NCBI GenBank assembly: GCA_018466975.1 | Contig: JAENRS010000022.1 | Coordinates: 434,001 to 498,000 of the forward strand | Length of the DNA: 64,000 nt | Direction: 5' to 3' | Origin: Sparassis latifolia | Lineage: Eukaryota; Basidiomycota; Agaricomycetes; Polyporales; Sparassidaceae | In this document: positions 23,275 to 35,779 of the stretch, piece after piece | Layout: every line of letters starts with the position of its first letter | Numbering within the stretch: position 1 is the first letter of the stretch | The notes under the pieces: generated by a model | Database searches by the model: none | Seen by the model: only the letters and a program-made list of their open reading frames with translations | Told to the model about the DNA's origin: nothing | Translations under genes and position numbers: made by a program

Positions 23275-23680
23275 TCCGTACGGAGCGTGAAGGCCGTACT
23301 GCAGCATCGTCTGGGCCACCAGCGGATTTCCCAACGTATACAGGTACGTCTGCGGAGTGTCCTTCCTCCAGAACCAACCGGGGATGGTGTGAGAGGACAG
23401 AAAACAACCTAGCGACGCGTGGGTAAATTGTTAGACGATATGCCAAACGTTATACATTTAAAGGCACATGCGCAAAGTCTTTTCCACCACCCGTGATCTT
23501 GTTGATCTCTTTCTCTATTTCTTCCTTGGACGATGCCGTCGCAAGCACGCGGAACGCGGCCTGTCCTCCGCTCTCTTTGCTGAGCTGCTTGTCCAAACGC
23601 TCAACGACCATTGAGGCTAGAACCGGAGTTTCGTATGTGATGCGCTTCGCTGTGAATTCGTCAACAGTCTTCGTCATAGC
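23275..23680 (-). pseudogene. DUF302 gene, 3'-truncated (copy D)
   Basis: Exon 1 is readable from MTKTVDEFTAKRITYET through KEINKITGGG, then the intron and part of exon 2 with an altered reading (SHHPRLVLEEGHSADVP). Homology ends at about 23283, just after GNPLVAQTMLQY, 50 bp from the P450 stop codon. A 3-bp insertion gives GGG at the end of exon 1. It forms the inner end of the right arm. Confidence 0.75.
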
Positions 23681-23719
23681 GAATCCGATGTCAATGGAGG
23701 GATTCAGTTCAAACGATTG

Positions 23720-24560
23720 AGTAGCAACTCAATGGCACTTCATTCAGTTGAATACTGTGCGTTTCCGCCTCAGGGAGCCCATGACAGAACGAGGCTCGGG
23801 GTTCCTGAGGTGGGATTGGTCAGTCTCGGTGTCTTCTTACCTCCAATGCCGTTGCGAAGGATTTCAGGCCAATCAACTTGTTTCAGACCTCGAAGGCCTA
23901 CCCTGGGTAAGGAGCCCTGTATAATATTTTGATGGACTCGAATTTCGAGTTCTCCTTTGTGTCGAATGCAGATCCTTTATCCGGAGTCCCAGATTTTGCG
24001 GCGACATCAAAAGAATCCGGGGACTCGACGAATTCAACAGAGTGCTGTGTATGCTCTCGGAGGAGGTGAAGGGCCCGTAGTTCCTTGGAAAGGAGTTCAG
24101 CTTCGTCGGCGTCATGCCCGCACTGTGGGTAGCGCGAGACTACGTCCTGCAGAAGCATCGCGACTATACGAGGGAGGCGGTCAGCTGCGGGTTGAAGGAA
24201 ATCGCGCACTGCCTCGAGCATCACGAGTCTGTACTGAAGACACAGAGCGTGAGCCCTTATTACGCTCGGGATGTCTTGAAATCTGCTGATGAGAGGACCA
24301 CGGACAAGGAGCACGCGAGGAGGAATATGACCTGTTCCTTCACAACGATGCATAGGGCGAGGCCACAAAGGCTACTAGGAGTGGGAGGGGTCTCCCGTGA
24401 AGCTGCGCGATTGATGGAATAGCATTACAAGAGTGTTGTGCTACCGCCGTGTTTATAAGTATCTTCTGTGCCATGATCATCCTCGAACGAACGCCGCGTT
24501 GTAGCTTCCTTCAGCCACAAAACAAACAGTGCTGTTTTTTCTGTTGTTTTTTTTTCTATT
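23720..24560. other. unknown unit X (right copy)
   Basis: Counterpart of the unit at 14600-15450. The 156-codon frame here is 23898-24368 on the minus strand, the same sense as the adjacent Crinkler-like gene, with about ten amino-acid differences. The opposite frame reads LLCVECRSFI and has stops. Coding status is undecided. Confidence 0.35.
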
Positions 24561-24676
24561 TCTTTCACCGATCATCACGAAATTAGCAATAAGCACCAAG
24601 AACAGCGCGGCTACTCATACTCAGCAGGAGACGGCTAATAGCGACACAAGCGACGCATTTGTAGCCAGCGTTAGAC

Positions 24677-26901
24677 CTATTTGCGGGACGTCCCTTTCCG
24701 ACGTCCGGTCGATGGACCTTCGTGTGTGTCCGGTGCTGCCTCCAGGGTCTCGACTGGTTCATTCTTCCTCCCAGAGCGTTTGGGAAGCTTACGAGTCCGC
24801 TTCGCCATGTCAGTGTCTCCTATCGCGAACATCGCGTGAATTTACATACCTCCAGAGTTTGCAAATGTCTCGCAGGCGTCCTCTCCGGTTTCTTTCCGCT
24901 TGGAGGAGGCTGCTCAGCCGCATCCACGTCCGCATCCTCAGACCTCTCCCTCTTCTTCGAAGCTTTCGGCAATCCTTTCCCCTTCTTGTCTGCAGGAGAT
25001 GCCGCTTCGTCAGGCTGAGAATATTCATCGGAGGCGCCAACCTTTGTAGCATCAATGCTATTGGTATGTACAATTAGTGTCGTCAGCCAATGGAATACAA
25101 GCATCAAAAGGAAAGGCAAACATACTCAGTTGGAAACAGCTCTTCAAGAGTCAGTCCCATCACATATTGATCCACGTTTTGATCCCACGTTCCTCGAGAC
25201 GAGTCCGGCTGCAATAGTTGGCGTTTAAAGTCAGGTTCGATTGCTGTAGGGACCACGAAAATCAACATCCATTCGCATTTAATCGGCTGCTCAGCAGAAA
25301 GAGTCTGAATGCTTTCCAGTCCTTTGACTTCGACTGGATGATCTGGACTGATAGTGAACTGGAACAGGACCAGTGTCCCGTCAATCAATGCGAAAGAATC
25401 GATACCGGCGAAGTGCGGCAGCGGACGGTAATACGTACGCTGCCTCACGTTGCCGGATATCTGGGCGATACTATCGAAGATCACGCTGGAATTCATCGTC
25501 AGGTCCTTCCGTTTCATAGTGGAACGAGTACCACCTGGTGGGAGTTTTCTGAGGGAGCGAGTGCATGATGCAGTACCGCCGAGGAGGTGATGGGCCATAT
25601 CTTCGAATATGATTCCCGCCGCTCCTCTGGAGATATCATGCGACAAGAGATGTCGGTAAGTTCGGCGCATGGCTAATCCCAACAGATGCTCCGCCTCCTC
25701 GTGAACCATGTTCATGATGTATGGAGTGGCGATCTTTCCGGTCAACATGTTTCTATGGACAACCCCATCTATGGTTGCCGGCTCCACAACCACCAATACA
25801 TTGCAGGATCCATCCCAAGTGGCCTCATTTCCGGGGAACAGTATCGAAGGGTCTCGACAGTTTCGCAATGCAGAACGAATCTCGTTTCGGTGCTCCACGG
25901 GGTCGGATTTGTATATGATGCGTGCGGAAGGACCAAATTGATGATAGGCGTCCCAAAGTTCCTCAGTAGTACGAGATTTGGAGGTTTGTAGTGGCCTAAA
26001 TTAGAATTTGGTCAGATCTTCGTAACAGCTGCGAAACCATCGGACATACGCTCCAGCGCATATCTCAGACCAGGACCAGGGTTTCATCACATACGTCAAA
26101 GCATATTTTTGTTTGACCCATTCCTTGTATCTGGAAAATTTCGGCAAGGTGGAAAACACCATCTTCCACGGCAGGAAGTTCCTGCTGTCCCACATCAGCG
26201 GCCCTTGTGCCTCATTCGAGTCATACAGAATCCATCCTGCATCCTCCTCTGCGAAATTCCCTCCGCGAACAACTCCATTGTGTATAGCGCGGATCGCCGA
26301 ACGAAATGTTGAGCCATCCATGTCGGCACTGGTAAATCGGTAGGCACCGGAGTTTTGAAACAAATAATACTTGAGGCGAGCGGTCGAGGCGAGCGGTCGA
26401 GGCGAGCGGTCGAGAAAATCGTCGGTTGACCTTCAACGAGCCGTTTGACCAGAGCGTACACTAGGAACAGAGTCTTCCCTGGTCACGCAGGTCAGTTCCA
26501 TCGTGACATGAATTAGCATGCTACGCACCAATACCAGGCTGACCAGTCAACAGGACAGGATCTTCATCTTCGTAGAAGGCTGCCATCGCCTCCAAATACT
26601 CCTGTCGACTAAGTATCTTCCGTGCACTGCCTGTGATAGACATAGGTAGCCACGATAGGTCAAGAAGAGTGTGATCAAAAGTACTGCCAGGGATATCGGA
26701 GACGGAGTCGTTATCACTTTCCACACTACCCCTCGACTCCATCGTGTCCCACAAATCTCCTTGGACTGAAACAGACTGTTGAAGGAAGACATTCCGCTTC
26801 TTGACGTTATTGCTTTTCCATAATTCGCGATATAGAAGACCAAAGTTTCGGGCCATGTCAGACAAGTCGCTGTTGCTATCGTCAATACGTATAACCGGCA
26901 T
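24677..26901 (-). pseudogene. Crinkler/RHS-like P-loop NTPase with REase-like domain (right copy)
   Basis: Same architecture as the left copy: MPVIRIDDSNSDLSDMA start, GQPGIGKT Walker A across an intron near 26525, KPWSWSEICAGA, and an REase-like C-terminus with FEDMAHHLL and GIDSFALIDGTLVLFQFT. The tail is basic and longer than in the left copy by about a dozen codons. The frame after KSARIIYKSD-type sequence is intact here, unlike on the left. A frame break is shared with the left copy just before the CFKTPVP-reading segment, at a 13-bp repeat. So this copy is less damaged but still likely non-functional, unless an unseen intron removes the repeat. Confidence 0.65.
26373..26411 (-). repeat. 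13-bp tandem repeat, three copies
   Basis: GAGGCGAGCGGTC is repeated three times on the plus strand inside the right Crinkler-like gene. The left copy has only a remnant at the matching place (about 12855-12870). The expansion sits at the position where both copies lose frame. Confidence 0.8.
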
Positions 26902-27586
26902 GATGAACAAGAGCAAGAAGAGCCATTCGTATTTTACAAGCACATATAGGAGATAAAAGACGCCACGATCCAGTCTTATAATCCATACATTTGATTGGCT
27001 GCGACAAACTCGATATCTGATTGGACGAGTCCAGCGGCAATCTCGAGATACAGAGGATGGCAAACCTCTATGCGATCGTTGAATATAGTAGAGCTAGACA
27101 ATACTCGCTGCGTTGTTCGTCAATGTAGACGAACGAATGACCCTTATCGAAGTGGAGATGAGAGGTATGTTGACGGAGAGTCTCTATCTCCCAGACACAA
27201 GCTCTACTGTAGTTGTGTATTCACTTCGTCGTGCGTTATTCCCGCGCAAAGATTGTATCAGTAACTAGATCGTCTAACACAAGCATAGACTGCGTAGTTT
27301 TCTCCAAAAACTCTCCATATTTCTGCATTCAGAATATGCGAACCATTGCCACTTTATTTGCTAGAAATTTTACTGTTCAATGAAGCTTCCTGGGTGAAAA
27401 AAAGTTCTCGCGTCGGCAGGTACTAGTTCTCCAGGAGTAGATGTAACGAAATTGAAAAACATTTTGGAGGAAGCGACACCGATTCGCAGTCATGACCCAC
27501 AGATAATGGAACGTTACAGCTAGAACTGGAGTAATACACATGCCATCTGTGGCTTGACACTACATATTCGGGAGGACGTTTATCAT

Positions 27587-28179
27587 TCACACGGCGGAAA
27601 CCCTCACTACCAAGTTCTCTAACTTCGCGTCCAGAGCTTCGGCGGCTGTCTTGAGCTGCTCGTTGACTTCGCCACCAACAGGGACAGCGATGAGTGACGA
27701 CGGGAGGATATAGATGATCTGCGTCCCGCTCCGGTCTGCTTTCTCGAGCACCAGCAACCTGGGGGGAACGTGAAGTCCCGTGTAAAGGTCGTACTGCAGC
27801 ATCGTCTGGGCTACCAACGGATTTCCCAACGTATACAGGTACGTCTGCGGAGTGTCCTTCCTCCCGAACCAACCATTCAACCAGGGATGGTGTGAGAGGA
27901 CAGAAAACAACCTAACGACGCGTGGGTAAATTGTTAGACAATAGGCCAAAGGTCACACACATCGAAAGGCACATACGCAAAGTCTTTTCCACCCGTGATC
28001 TTGTTGATCTCTTTCTCTATTTCTTCCTTGGACGAGGCCGTCGCAAGCACGCGGAACGCGGCTTGTCCTCCGGTCTCTTTGCTGAGCTCCTTGTCCAAAC
28101 GCTCAACGACCGTCGAGACCAGCACAGGAGTTTCGTATGTGATGCGCTTCGCTGTGAATTCGTCAACAGTCTTCGTCAT
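27587..28179 (-). CDS. DUF302-domain protein, intact copy (E)
   Basis: Two exons. The first starts MTKTVDEFTAKRITYET and ends GGKDFA at a GTATGT donor. The second (acceptor CGTTAG) begins LFSVLSHHPWLNGWFG, continues TYLYTLGNPLVAQTM and GLHVPPRLLVLEKADRSG, and stops at 27587. The length is ~180 residues, with no signal peptide or membrane segment. The layout fits DUF302 (TT1751-type fold), small soluble alpha/beta proteins of unknown biochemical role; the assignment is from the fold-typical N-terminal strand and the LGNP...APP/VPPRLLV core. This is the only uninterrupted one of five copies in 17 kb, so it is the probable source gene of the others. Confidence 0.75.
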
Positions 28180-28199
28180 AGCGAATCCGATGTCAATAC

Positions 28200-28772
28200 A
28201 ATGCTGAGACAACCTATGGTTATGCTCAGTAATTAGTACGGTGGATCAAGCAATGGAAGGACTCACTGAGGAAGATGCGATAGTTCAAAGATTTGCGTAG
28301 CAACTCAATGGCACTTCATTCAGTTTAATACTGTGCGTGTCCGCCTCGGGAAGCCTATGACAGAGCGAGGCTCGGGGTTCCTGCGGTGGGATTGGTCAGT
28401 CTCGGTGTCTTCTTACCTCCATTGCTGTTGCGAAGTTGATTGCAGGGTCAATTATCACCGACAGTTCTGAACACACATCCTTGCATTGACACTGACCGCG
28501 TGGTGAGGAACTTGAAGTGGCGGTGGAACTTGGGTTTGTCGATGATCGGGTATCAATATGCGATTCCCACGCTTTCAACGCCGTTCGCATTACAAAGTTT
28601 GTTACTGGCTTACCCCACACCGCCGGTCCTCGATTGCATAGACTCAGACTTGTACAACATGTGAGTATGGGTGCTTGTTGTTTAAGATAGAGATGACTGA
28701 CCTTACCCATCGGAGTCTGTCTCAATATCGCCGGATTTTCCACGCCTTATATCTTTGTGCGACTTACCCGCG
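28200..28772. other. intergenic
   Basis: The first ~230 bp are the promoter flank of the DUF302 gene, shared with 23700-23860. Homology stops at GTTGCGAAG (about 28435), where copy D continues into unit X. The rest holds short open frames on both strands (for example 28440-28664 +) without recognisable features. Confidence 0.4.
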
Positions 28773-30145
28773 ATGACGAAACACAGCAAGAACAACACCG
28801 CGTCTTCCGTCTTCTCGTATGCGGAGCACAAGAAGCTCAACTATGGCACGAAGCGCGTACGTACCCAGTGAAACTACCCCTGAGATTCGTAACGTATACA
28901 AGCTGTGCAGCAACGTCTAGGAAACGAGTCCATGCGCCGCTTCGATGCGTGTGCGCTCTGTCTGCAGCGCGCGCGGGATCCCGTAGCGTGTCACAAGGGG
29001 CACCTATTTTGTAAGGAGTGCGTATATACCGACCTGGGTGCGTTGTGCGCCCCGCATGCATTTTTACCCAGTTTCTGAGATACTGATCGGACATCTGGAA
29101 CGAAAATGTGCATGCAGTGACGCAAATTGGTGACATTAAGCGGCAGAAGGCGAGGCTAGAGGCGCTAAAGCGGGAGGCAGAGGATGAGAGAGAGAGGGCG
29201 CGGCAGGTGGCGCGGGAACGCGTCCTGCTAGAGTTCGAGAAGGGACAGCTAGGCCTTGCTGTGCCGTCCTCAACGCTCACCAAGACTGACACAGAGTCGA
29301 ACGAACGTATGCCCAATTTTTCCTCGTCTTTTCCTCACTGTAATCTCTGAGACCCGCACGCAGCTCGTGGGACGAAGCGAAAATTCTCGTTTTCTTCCTC
29401 GGCCGTTGAGACCCTCACGCAGGAGGCAGAAGAGGCAGCGCTCCGCCAGATCGAGCGTGAGCAGGCGGAGGCGCTCAAGGCCAAGCTACCGGACTTCTGG
29501 CTGCCCTCGCTGACGCCGACATACACGTCGAGTGGGCCCCCGACGTCGCTGACAGACATCAAGATCCACACTACGTGTCGAGGCGGGAATCCGCCTCATG
29601 CGCTTGCGTGCGTCTCCTTCTCTCTCCGTCCGCAGTGTGTACACTCAAACCCGTTGACGTATATGATATAGGCGAAAAAATCTTATACCCGTGAAGTTCT
29701 CATTCGACACGGTGCGTGGTGCGCCCTCGGGGTCGCAGGACTCTACGCCTACTACAGAAAGTGGCACCGCAGTGCTCACCCCACGAGAAGACCAGAGGGA
29801 CCCGATATGTCCGTCGTGCAAGAGCGCACTGACGAACCACAAACTGATGTACTGTGCGTACTAAGCGCTGACAGCCGAGACACCTGACATTAACACACCA
29901 AAGTGATGAAACCGTGCGGCCACGTCGTCGACAAGACGTGCTTGGACACGCTCGTGCGGCCCGCGAAGCAGTGCATCCTGTGTGATGCTAAGCTCGGTGA
30001 CACCGACATCATTGAAATTACGCGCGAAGGTACGCAGAAGTCCTTCACCTCACTGGCCTACTTCACTGACGCGTTCGAAGGTACGGGATTTGCGGGTGGC
30101 GGAATGGCGGAATCGTCGAGGAGGGGCGTAGCGTTCCAGGGATAG
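28773..30145 (+). CDS. NOSIP: NOSIP-type RING/U-box E3 ubiquitin ligase
   Basis: The ATG at 28773 begins MTKHSKNNTASSVFSYAEHK, the hallmark NOSIP start. A first intron leads to QRLGNESMRRFDACALCLQ and a split first RING half, CALC...CHKGHLFCKEC. A long charged coiled coil follows (KRQKARLEALKREAEDERER), then a Trp-rich linker (LPDFWLPSLTP). The C-terminal RING/U-box half is CPSCKSAL...MKPCGHVVDKTCLD...CILCDAKL. About six exons splice in phase; the stop is at 30143-30145. NOSIP homologues are nuclear ubiquitin ligases that associate with the spliceosome. The fungal role is inferred from homology only. No lesion seen. Confidence 0.9.
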
Positions 30146-30989
30146 AGGTGCTTCCGAGCTTCGCGATCCATGCAGGTATTTTTTAGCACCAGCGATTTGA
30201 CGGGGTGGTGTCCAGTGTCTCCGAGAACCTGGGTGCGTGCTGCAGCTTATTTTATTCCTGAGGGCATGTAATTCGATGGACTACTCGTCGTGAATGGTGG
30301 CATGCAGTGACCCAGACAGTCACGATACGAGAGATAAGTAAATGTTTGCCCTATCGATCTACGAATGCCACACCGCGTGTATGAAGCACAAACGAGATGT
30401 ACCATGCTACTGATCTTACATCTGTCGCCCCTTGAACTCTTCTTACTCCTTTCCTTGGTCCACTCTCTGAGTCTTTGCCTGCTAGCCGTCAGCGCTACAT
30501 CCACGGGACAAGCTCACGTCTACTGGCCACCTTCGCGGAAGCAACTGTGACTGGGCCCGTTGTTACTCAGTGGCTCTTCTTCAGTACGACTGTCCACCGA
30601 GTTTCCCCGCCTTGCAGTGTTTGTGGTAGAGTCATCTTGGTCGCAACCGCCTGAATCCCAGCCTGACAAGCGAGAAAGCCGGCCGGACCAGGCTCATCGG
30701 CTTGCGGGCATCGGAGCCAGCACTCGTGCTGTTACCGCTGTTCTTGGTGCTGCTGTTGCTGTTCCTGCTGCTGTTTCTATGTTTAGTCTTGTTCGTGTTG
30801 TTCCTGTGGGCCACACGACTGCTACTGCCACTTTCCTTGCCGCGGTTGTCTCTTCTCGTTCATCGACGGCTCTCCACACCGGCACAATCCCTAGTCAGGT
30901 GTTCACCTGAAGCCATGTGCTGAGTAACTGCAGTATTACTGAACTTGCTTTGAGCTTCATCGCCGAATACTACATTCTACGGGAAGCAA

Positions 30990-31430
30990 CACCATCAGAT
31001 CAGCTTATGGCCGCACAGTGGACGGTACTCACTGGGTGCAGCGGCAGTCTCCTGGAATGAATATCCGCCTCTCTCTGTGCATCCAACGAACTGCAGCGTT
31101 CCAACATGCTCGATGGGTTGCAGTTCCGCGAACAGGCGTTGCCCGGGGCTCCAGCGATCCCTGCGGACCTCTCGTTCTGTAACGACGTGTTTGGGAGCGA
31201 GTAGAGGTCTCGCAAGTCCTGCGGTACCGGCTTTCGCCTGGGACGCCTGCGAAGTCCGCGCAATTGAGGGAGGGAGATATGGAGCGGGTGTTCTGGGGAT
31301 AGTCTCATTGCCCGTGCTATGACCAACCGAAAGGAAGGGTATGGCTCGAGCGGCGCCTCCTGGCGGCGTCTCCACTGTGTGTGCTCCTGCGCCTGCTGGT
31401 TTGTCGTCCGCGCGGGGTGCTTGTCATTCC
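30990..31430 (-). CDS. candidate exon of an unknown gene
   Basis: An open segment (PGGAARAIPFLSVGHSTGNE through GGYSFQETAAAP) ends at a good GTGAGT donor (31032). It has a natural Ala/Pro/Thr composition, rich in turns and lacking domains. A downstream segment, 30985-30870, may be the next exon, but the phases do not match in my reading. A longer overlapping frame (31000-31617) is Arg-rich and looks like its shadow. The region from 30600 to 30890 codes for low-complexity Asn/Ser or Leu/Val in the various frames. A real gene is possible, structure unresolved. Confidence 0.25.
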
Positions 31431-32126
31431 TCGCGGGCTCCGTGAAGCTCTGAATACTAGACTCGACGAGTGGCCTCAACCGCGTGCTAGCCACAGTCTC
31501 GACCGTGGTTTTGTCGGACGGTCGCCGGCGTGTCTGGTTGCGGGTGAGAAAGAGGAGGAGAGTTGCACATTTTGTGCGTTTTGCTTTCGGGGTAGTTGAT
31601 GGTGGCCACAACTTCATGTTGGTTTTCTAACCTACTTTTCTGTGCTTGTGTCTACGCGACGCGGTGCACGTGATCGACGCGCCTCAAGCGCGAGCCTATA
31701 CGAGGCAAGCGAATAGGTTCAGTGCGCCCGCTCTGGCGCAGGTTCTTCCCACCGCCTCCGTCTCCCAGGTTCCGCGGCGGCATTCCCTGAAGTCGAGTGA
31801 GTCCAGTCAACCATGTATTCACCTTACACAATCGTTACTATTCGCTGCACGATGTGAAGACACGGTTGAAATGAGTTGGTTCGAACAGTCCCAAGATGCG
31901 ATGACATGTTACACGTATGGCAAATATATAGGTATTAGTTACTGTAGGAATGCAAGTCAGGTGAATTGTGGTGTTTGAAGTCCGATGTATGGGTGACAAT
32001 GATGGGAATGCGAGGTATTATACAATGGCGCTGGAAGCTGGAGAACACTGACGAGCGAAATGGGACAGTATAAACACGTTGAATGAAGGCGCAGCTATCA
32101 AAATCTAGAGAAACAGCAATAAACTG

Positions 32127-35100
32127 TCAAACATCCCGAATATTGAGCCGAACGAACAGTGTAGAAAACAGATACTGCGACAGCTGTGAGTCGTGTAGCG
32201 GGAGGTGTCGATAACCTAATCAATGTCCATTAGCCACGCATTCCAATTCGATCGTATGCACGCACTACCGCACTCACCCATATTCAAGCTGCCAAGGCTG
32301 GCACAATACACCGCCAGTGGCTCCTCTTCGAGCCTGTCCTCCTGCTTCACAGTGAACCGCACGAATACCAGGTCACGCATGTCCCCGACGAGGTCGAACG
32401 GGAGGCTCAGGCGCTGTTCCCACACCGGGTTGAACCCATTGTTCTTCACGACGCTCGTCCGGCAGGTCACCGTCCGTGCGGGCACCTGTGTACCAGCCGC
32501 GCCCGACGACGGCGATGGAGTCTGACGAGACTTTGAGCCAACGGGAGGGAAAGTAGCGGTAGCGTGCGGAGATATGTGCAGCCAGTCTGGGATGTAGATG
32601 GAGACTTCGACTAAGGGGTCCAAAACAGTCTTTTCTATAAGTTCACGTCCAAGTGTATCTTTTGGCTTGGGCAGCTGCTGAGCAGAGATTATCTAGCAGA
32701 GATGCACATGAGTTGGCAGTTCCACAGATCGACAAATGAATACATACAGTGACGTCGAGAAAGTGATTTGTGCGCTTGCTGAGCAGCTGCTTGTCCGTGC
32801 TGCGCAGCGCCAGCGGCTTCAGCACATAACCCGTCCGTCCGTTACGCTGAAACATTGCGTGATTGATCATGTATCCCAAGTCTAAACAACCCGCAGTCAG
32901 TATGCCCCACCTTGCCCACAGCGGACGTAAACATGTCTCACCAAATGTCTGCCAATTGATCGCGACCAGCTGCGCCCCAGTCGCCCAAAATCGATGAGGC
33001 TCATAGTTTGTGGAACCAATGCGCGTGCCCTTGGGGTATATCCTCACGAGATGCCCGCGATTGTGCTTCACGAGATCCATTGTACTGCCCTGCTTCATGA
33101 TCCGGTTCGCCGTCCTTTCCGAAAGCGAGAAGACATGCACGGGGGCATACGCCTCCTTCTTATTCAACCCCCGGCACTTAACCCCGACCGTATACACAAG
33201 CAGCGCGACCAGGGCCAGCGACATCCGCACCTTCACCTTCTGTTGCGGGGCCGCGGGCGCGTCCAATGCCTCCAGCCGGGGTGAAGTTGCAAGGACCGCG
33301 ACGGAGGAAGATGCAAGGGCGGAGACAGAGGAGAGCGCAGAGTCACTGCGGGGCGTCCTTACCCGGCCGAGGACGCCGCGCGCCTTCTGTAACTCCGTTT
33401 TCAGATCTGCGTGATGACAATCGCATCTCATGAGATGCTGTGCTGAGAATGCATCGGAGAGCAGAATACGCACCCTTGATCACCTCTGCCTCGTTCTCAC
33501 GGGCCTTCCGCCACTCCTGCTGGACCTCGCTCGGGAAGTCCGAATCGGACGCGGACATCTCGGTAGAGGACGACTCGGTGTCGACGCTCACCTCCTTCTC
33601 GCGGATGTTATCCGTATCTGAGACGTAAAGATTTTTCGCCTGCCGTCTCCGTGTCACCTTATATCTAGCAGCAGGAGATACATCGCTAGCACGCACCTTC
33701 AACAGAATCTTGCCCTTCAGCTCCTCCGGGCTTGGCAACGCGGTGATTTCAATGCGGCCATCGATCGGCGCACGCACGAGAGCCGCACCGAACTCCTCGC
33801 ACATAATACTCGCGATCATGTCCTGTTGCGGCATCGAGCAATGCACCTCCGCGGATATGATGACTGGATAAGGTGACACGACGAACGCGTATTTGGCGAT
33901 CGCGATACAGACGTCGCGGAGCGGCACCTTGGACGTCAGCGTGCGGCCATGGTACACGACCGGCTCTGCGTCCCCATCGTAAATGTCCACTACCGCACAT
34001 TCGCAATACTGTCAGTAATCCGTGGCTCTCCGACTTGCGATAAAATCACTCACGCTCGACGCTCCGACAACTGTGCAGCAGCGCGCGGATATATCCCTCG
34101 ACGGTGCTCGCGCCAACCAGCTGGTGGCCGACGAGGTAAGTGTTGTGCGAGGACGCGATGAAGTACTCGGGTAGCGGTCGCGTCATGTCATGACAGATCT
34201 TCCCGTGCTGGTCGGCGAACGCCGAGTTCTCCGTCGACAGCAAGAACGAGGTGAAGCCCTTGAGGGTCGTAACCGCCGTCTCGATCGTGGGTGAGAGGGA
34301 AACTGTCGAGGGGGGCAGGGAGGGAGCGGTATTAAGATCGGCTCCCACGGGGGAAGAGGAAGAAGGAACGCGCTCTGTTGATTCGGCAGGCAAGAAATCG
34401 GACTGGACAGACAAATCGAGCGAGTTCCGTAGGGAAGAGGACGGAACATCTTGAGACTCGTCTGTAGGGCTGCTTGCAAACCGCAGGAATACACGTTGCA
34501 TCTCTGAATCTCCCAGAGACGACTACGAAGATGACTACCCGAGAATGGACGAAGAAGTAAAGGTAACGTACCTTCTGCGTCGACAGCATGAAATGCTCGA
34601 ACTGGCCATATGTCATGAGCCCGCCGCTGTTTGCCGTGATCTTCTTGTAAAGACGGTCGACTTCAGGGCGGGCTTTCAGGGCCTTCACGAACTGCTTGAA
34701 ATCATCAAAGTTAAGGTATCCGAGGCCCTGGCTATCCGCTTCCTGCGAAGCACTTGAATAATCTGTCTGAGCATTGATACACAAGTGACATACCTCGAAC
34801 CTCCTCATCAAGTCCTCCTTGGACGGGTTGATATTCAGCCTGCGGCACATGCGCTCGACCGCCTCGAAGTTGAGCTTCTGGTCCTCTGTCTCGCCACCGG
34901 CCCCACGCCAGAACTGCTTCTCCCACACCGCCTGCCGCACTTCCGCGTACCCCAGGCCGCTCATGAGCTTCTGCCGCACCGCGTACAGCCGTCGCAGAGT
35001 GGTGTCCCACAGGTGGAACACGTCACGGGTCGCGGCGATTAGATGCAGTGTCTTATACCCGCCGTCGAGCACGTAGACGATAGTAAGCCAGCGCTCCTCG

Positions 35101-35772
35101 TACTCAGCCGCGAGCTGAAATTGCTCGCGGTAGTAGCGCGCGTCTACGCCCGCGCGCAGCTCCTTGATGTTCTCTATCGGGACTGCGGGGATGTAAGCAA
35201 TCGGACATGATAGATGGTAGAGACTCACTGATTTTCAGCTTCTTCGACTGCCAGACGATCTGACCCTGGTCCGCGTCGAGCCGGAAAACAAACCGCTTCT
35301 GCTTCTTGGCAGATACCTTGAGCATCGGCACGCCCTGCTGCAGCAACTGCGGGACCGCAACGTCCGCGACGGGCGGCGACATCGGGGGCGGGGACGAAGT
35401 GAGCACCTGGTGCTCAGACAGCTGCTCCTTATCCTCGACGATGGGTAGCTCGGGCATGCTGACGCTCTCGTGCGCGCGCCATTGCGCGCTCTGGTGCGGC
35501 TTGAGGGAGTCGGGGGTGTCGCTCCGCGCCAATGAAGACTCACTCCCCGCGCTCTGAGTCGACGTCGACGACCGCTTTGAGCTCGTCGACCGTCGGCGGC
35601 CTGCGATGCTCCTCGATGCATCCTTCACCTCCTGCAGCTTCTGCCGAATCGTACTCCCAAGTGTGCTTGTGCTTCTTCCTTCGCCGCCTGCGCTGCTGCG
35701 CACGCCCGTGTCGGGCCCCATCGCTTCCTCCGCGCTCTTGTGCGTGAATAGTTGCGTTGTGCCTTTGAGCAT
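32127..35772 (-). CDS. PLC1: phosphoinositide-specific phospholipase C (delta-like)
   Basis: Hydrolyses PIP2 to diacylglycerol and inositol trisphosphate. The ATG at 35772 opens a Ser-rich N-terminus (~140 residues). A PH-like domain follows (KKQKRFVFRLDADQGQIVW ... DVFHLWDTTLRRLYA), then EF-hand-like helices (GLGYLNFDDFKQFVKAL). The catalytic X domain has PEYFIASSHNTYLVG with the first catalytic His, SVELDIYDGD, and SAEVHCSMPQ with the second His. After an acidic linker with Ser runs, the Y domain shows RIYPKGTRIGSTNYEPHRFW, GAQLVAINWQTF and FQRNGRTGYVLKP. A C2 domain (VEVSIYIPDW ... NNGFNPVWEQRL) closes the protein. A final small exon (GYRHLPLHDSQL) ends at the TGA at 32127. All key catalytic residues I looked for are present. 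About nine exons. Regulation probably by calcium through C2/EF regions. Confidence 0.93.
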
Positions 35773-35779
35773 ATCTGTG

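Larger units (their letters stand above)
23558..27778 (-). repeat. right arm of the 4.2 kb inverted duplication
   Basis: Reverse-complement partner of 11502-15692, with the same internal order. This arm is joined outward to a complete DUF302 gene, whereas the left arm has only the 3' part. That suggests the right locus is nearer the ancestral arrangement. Confidence 0.85.

Noticed and set aside
31646..31978. Plus-strand 110-codon frame after the candidate exon
   Set aside because: No domain, signal or splice support; composition looks random.
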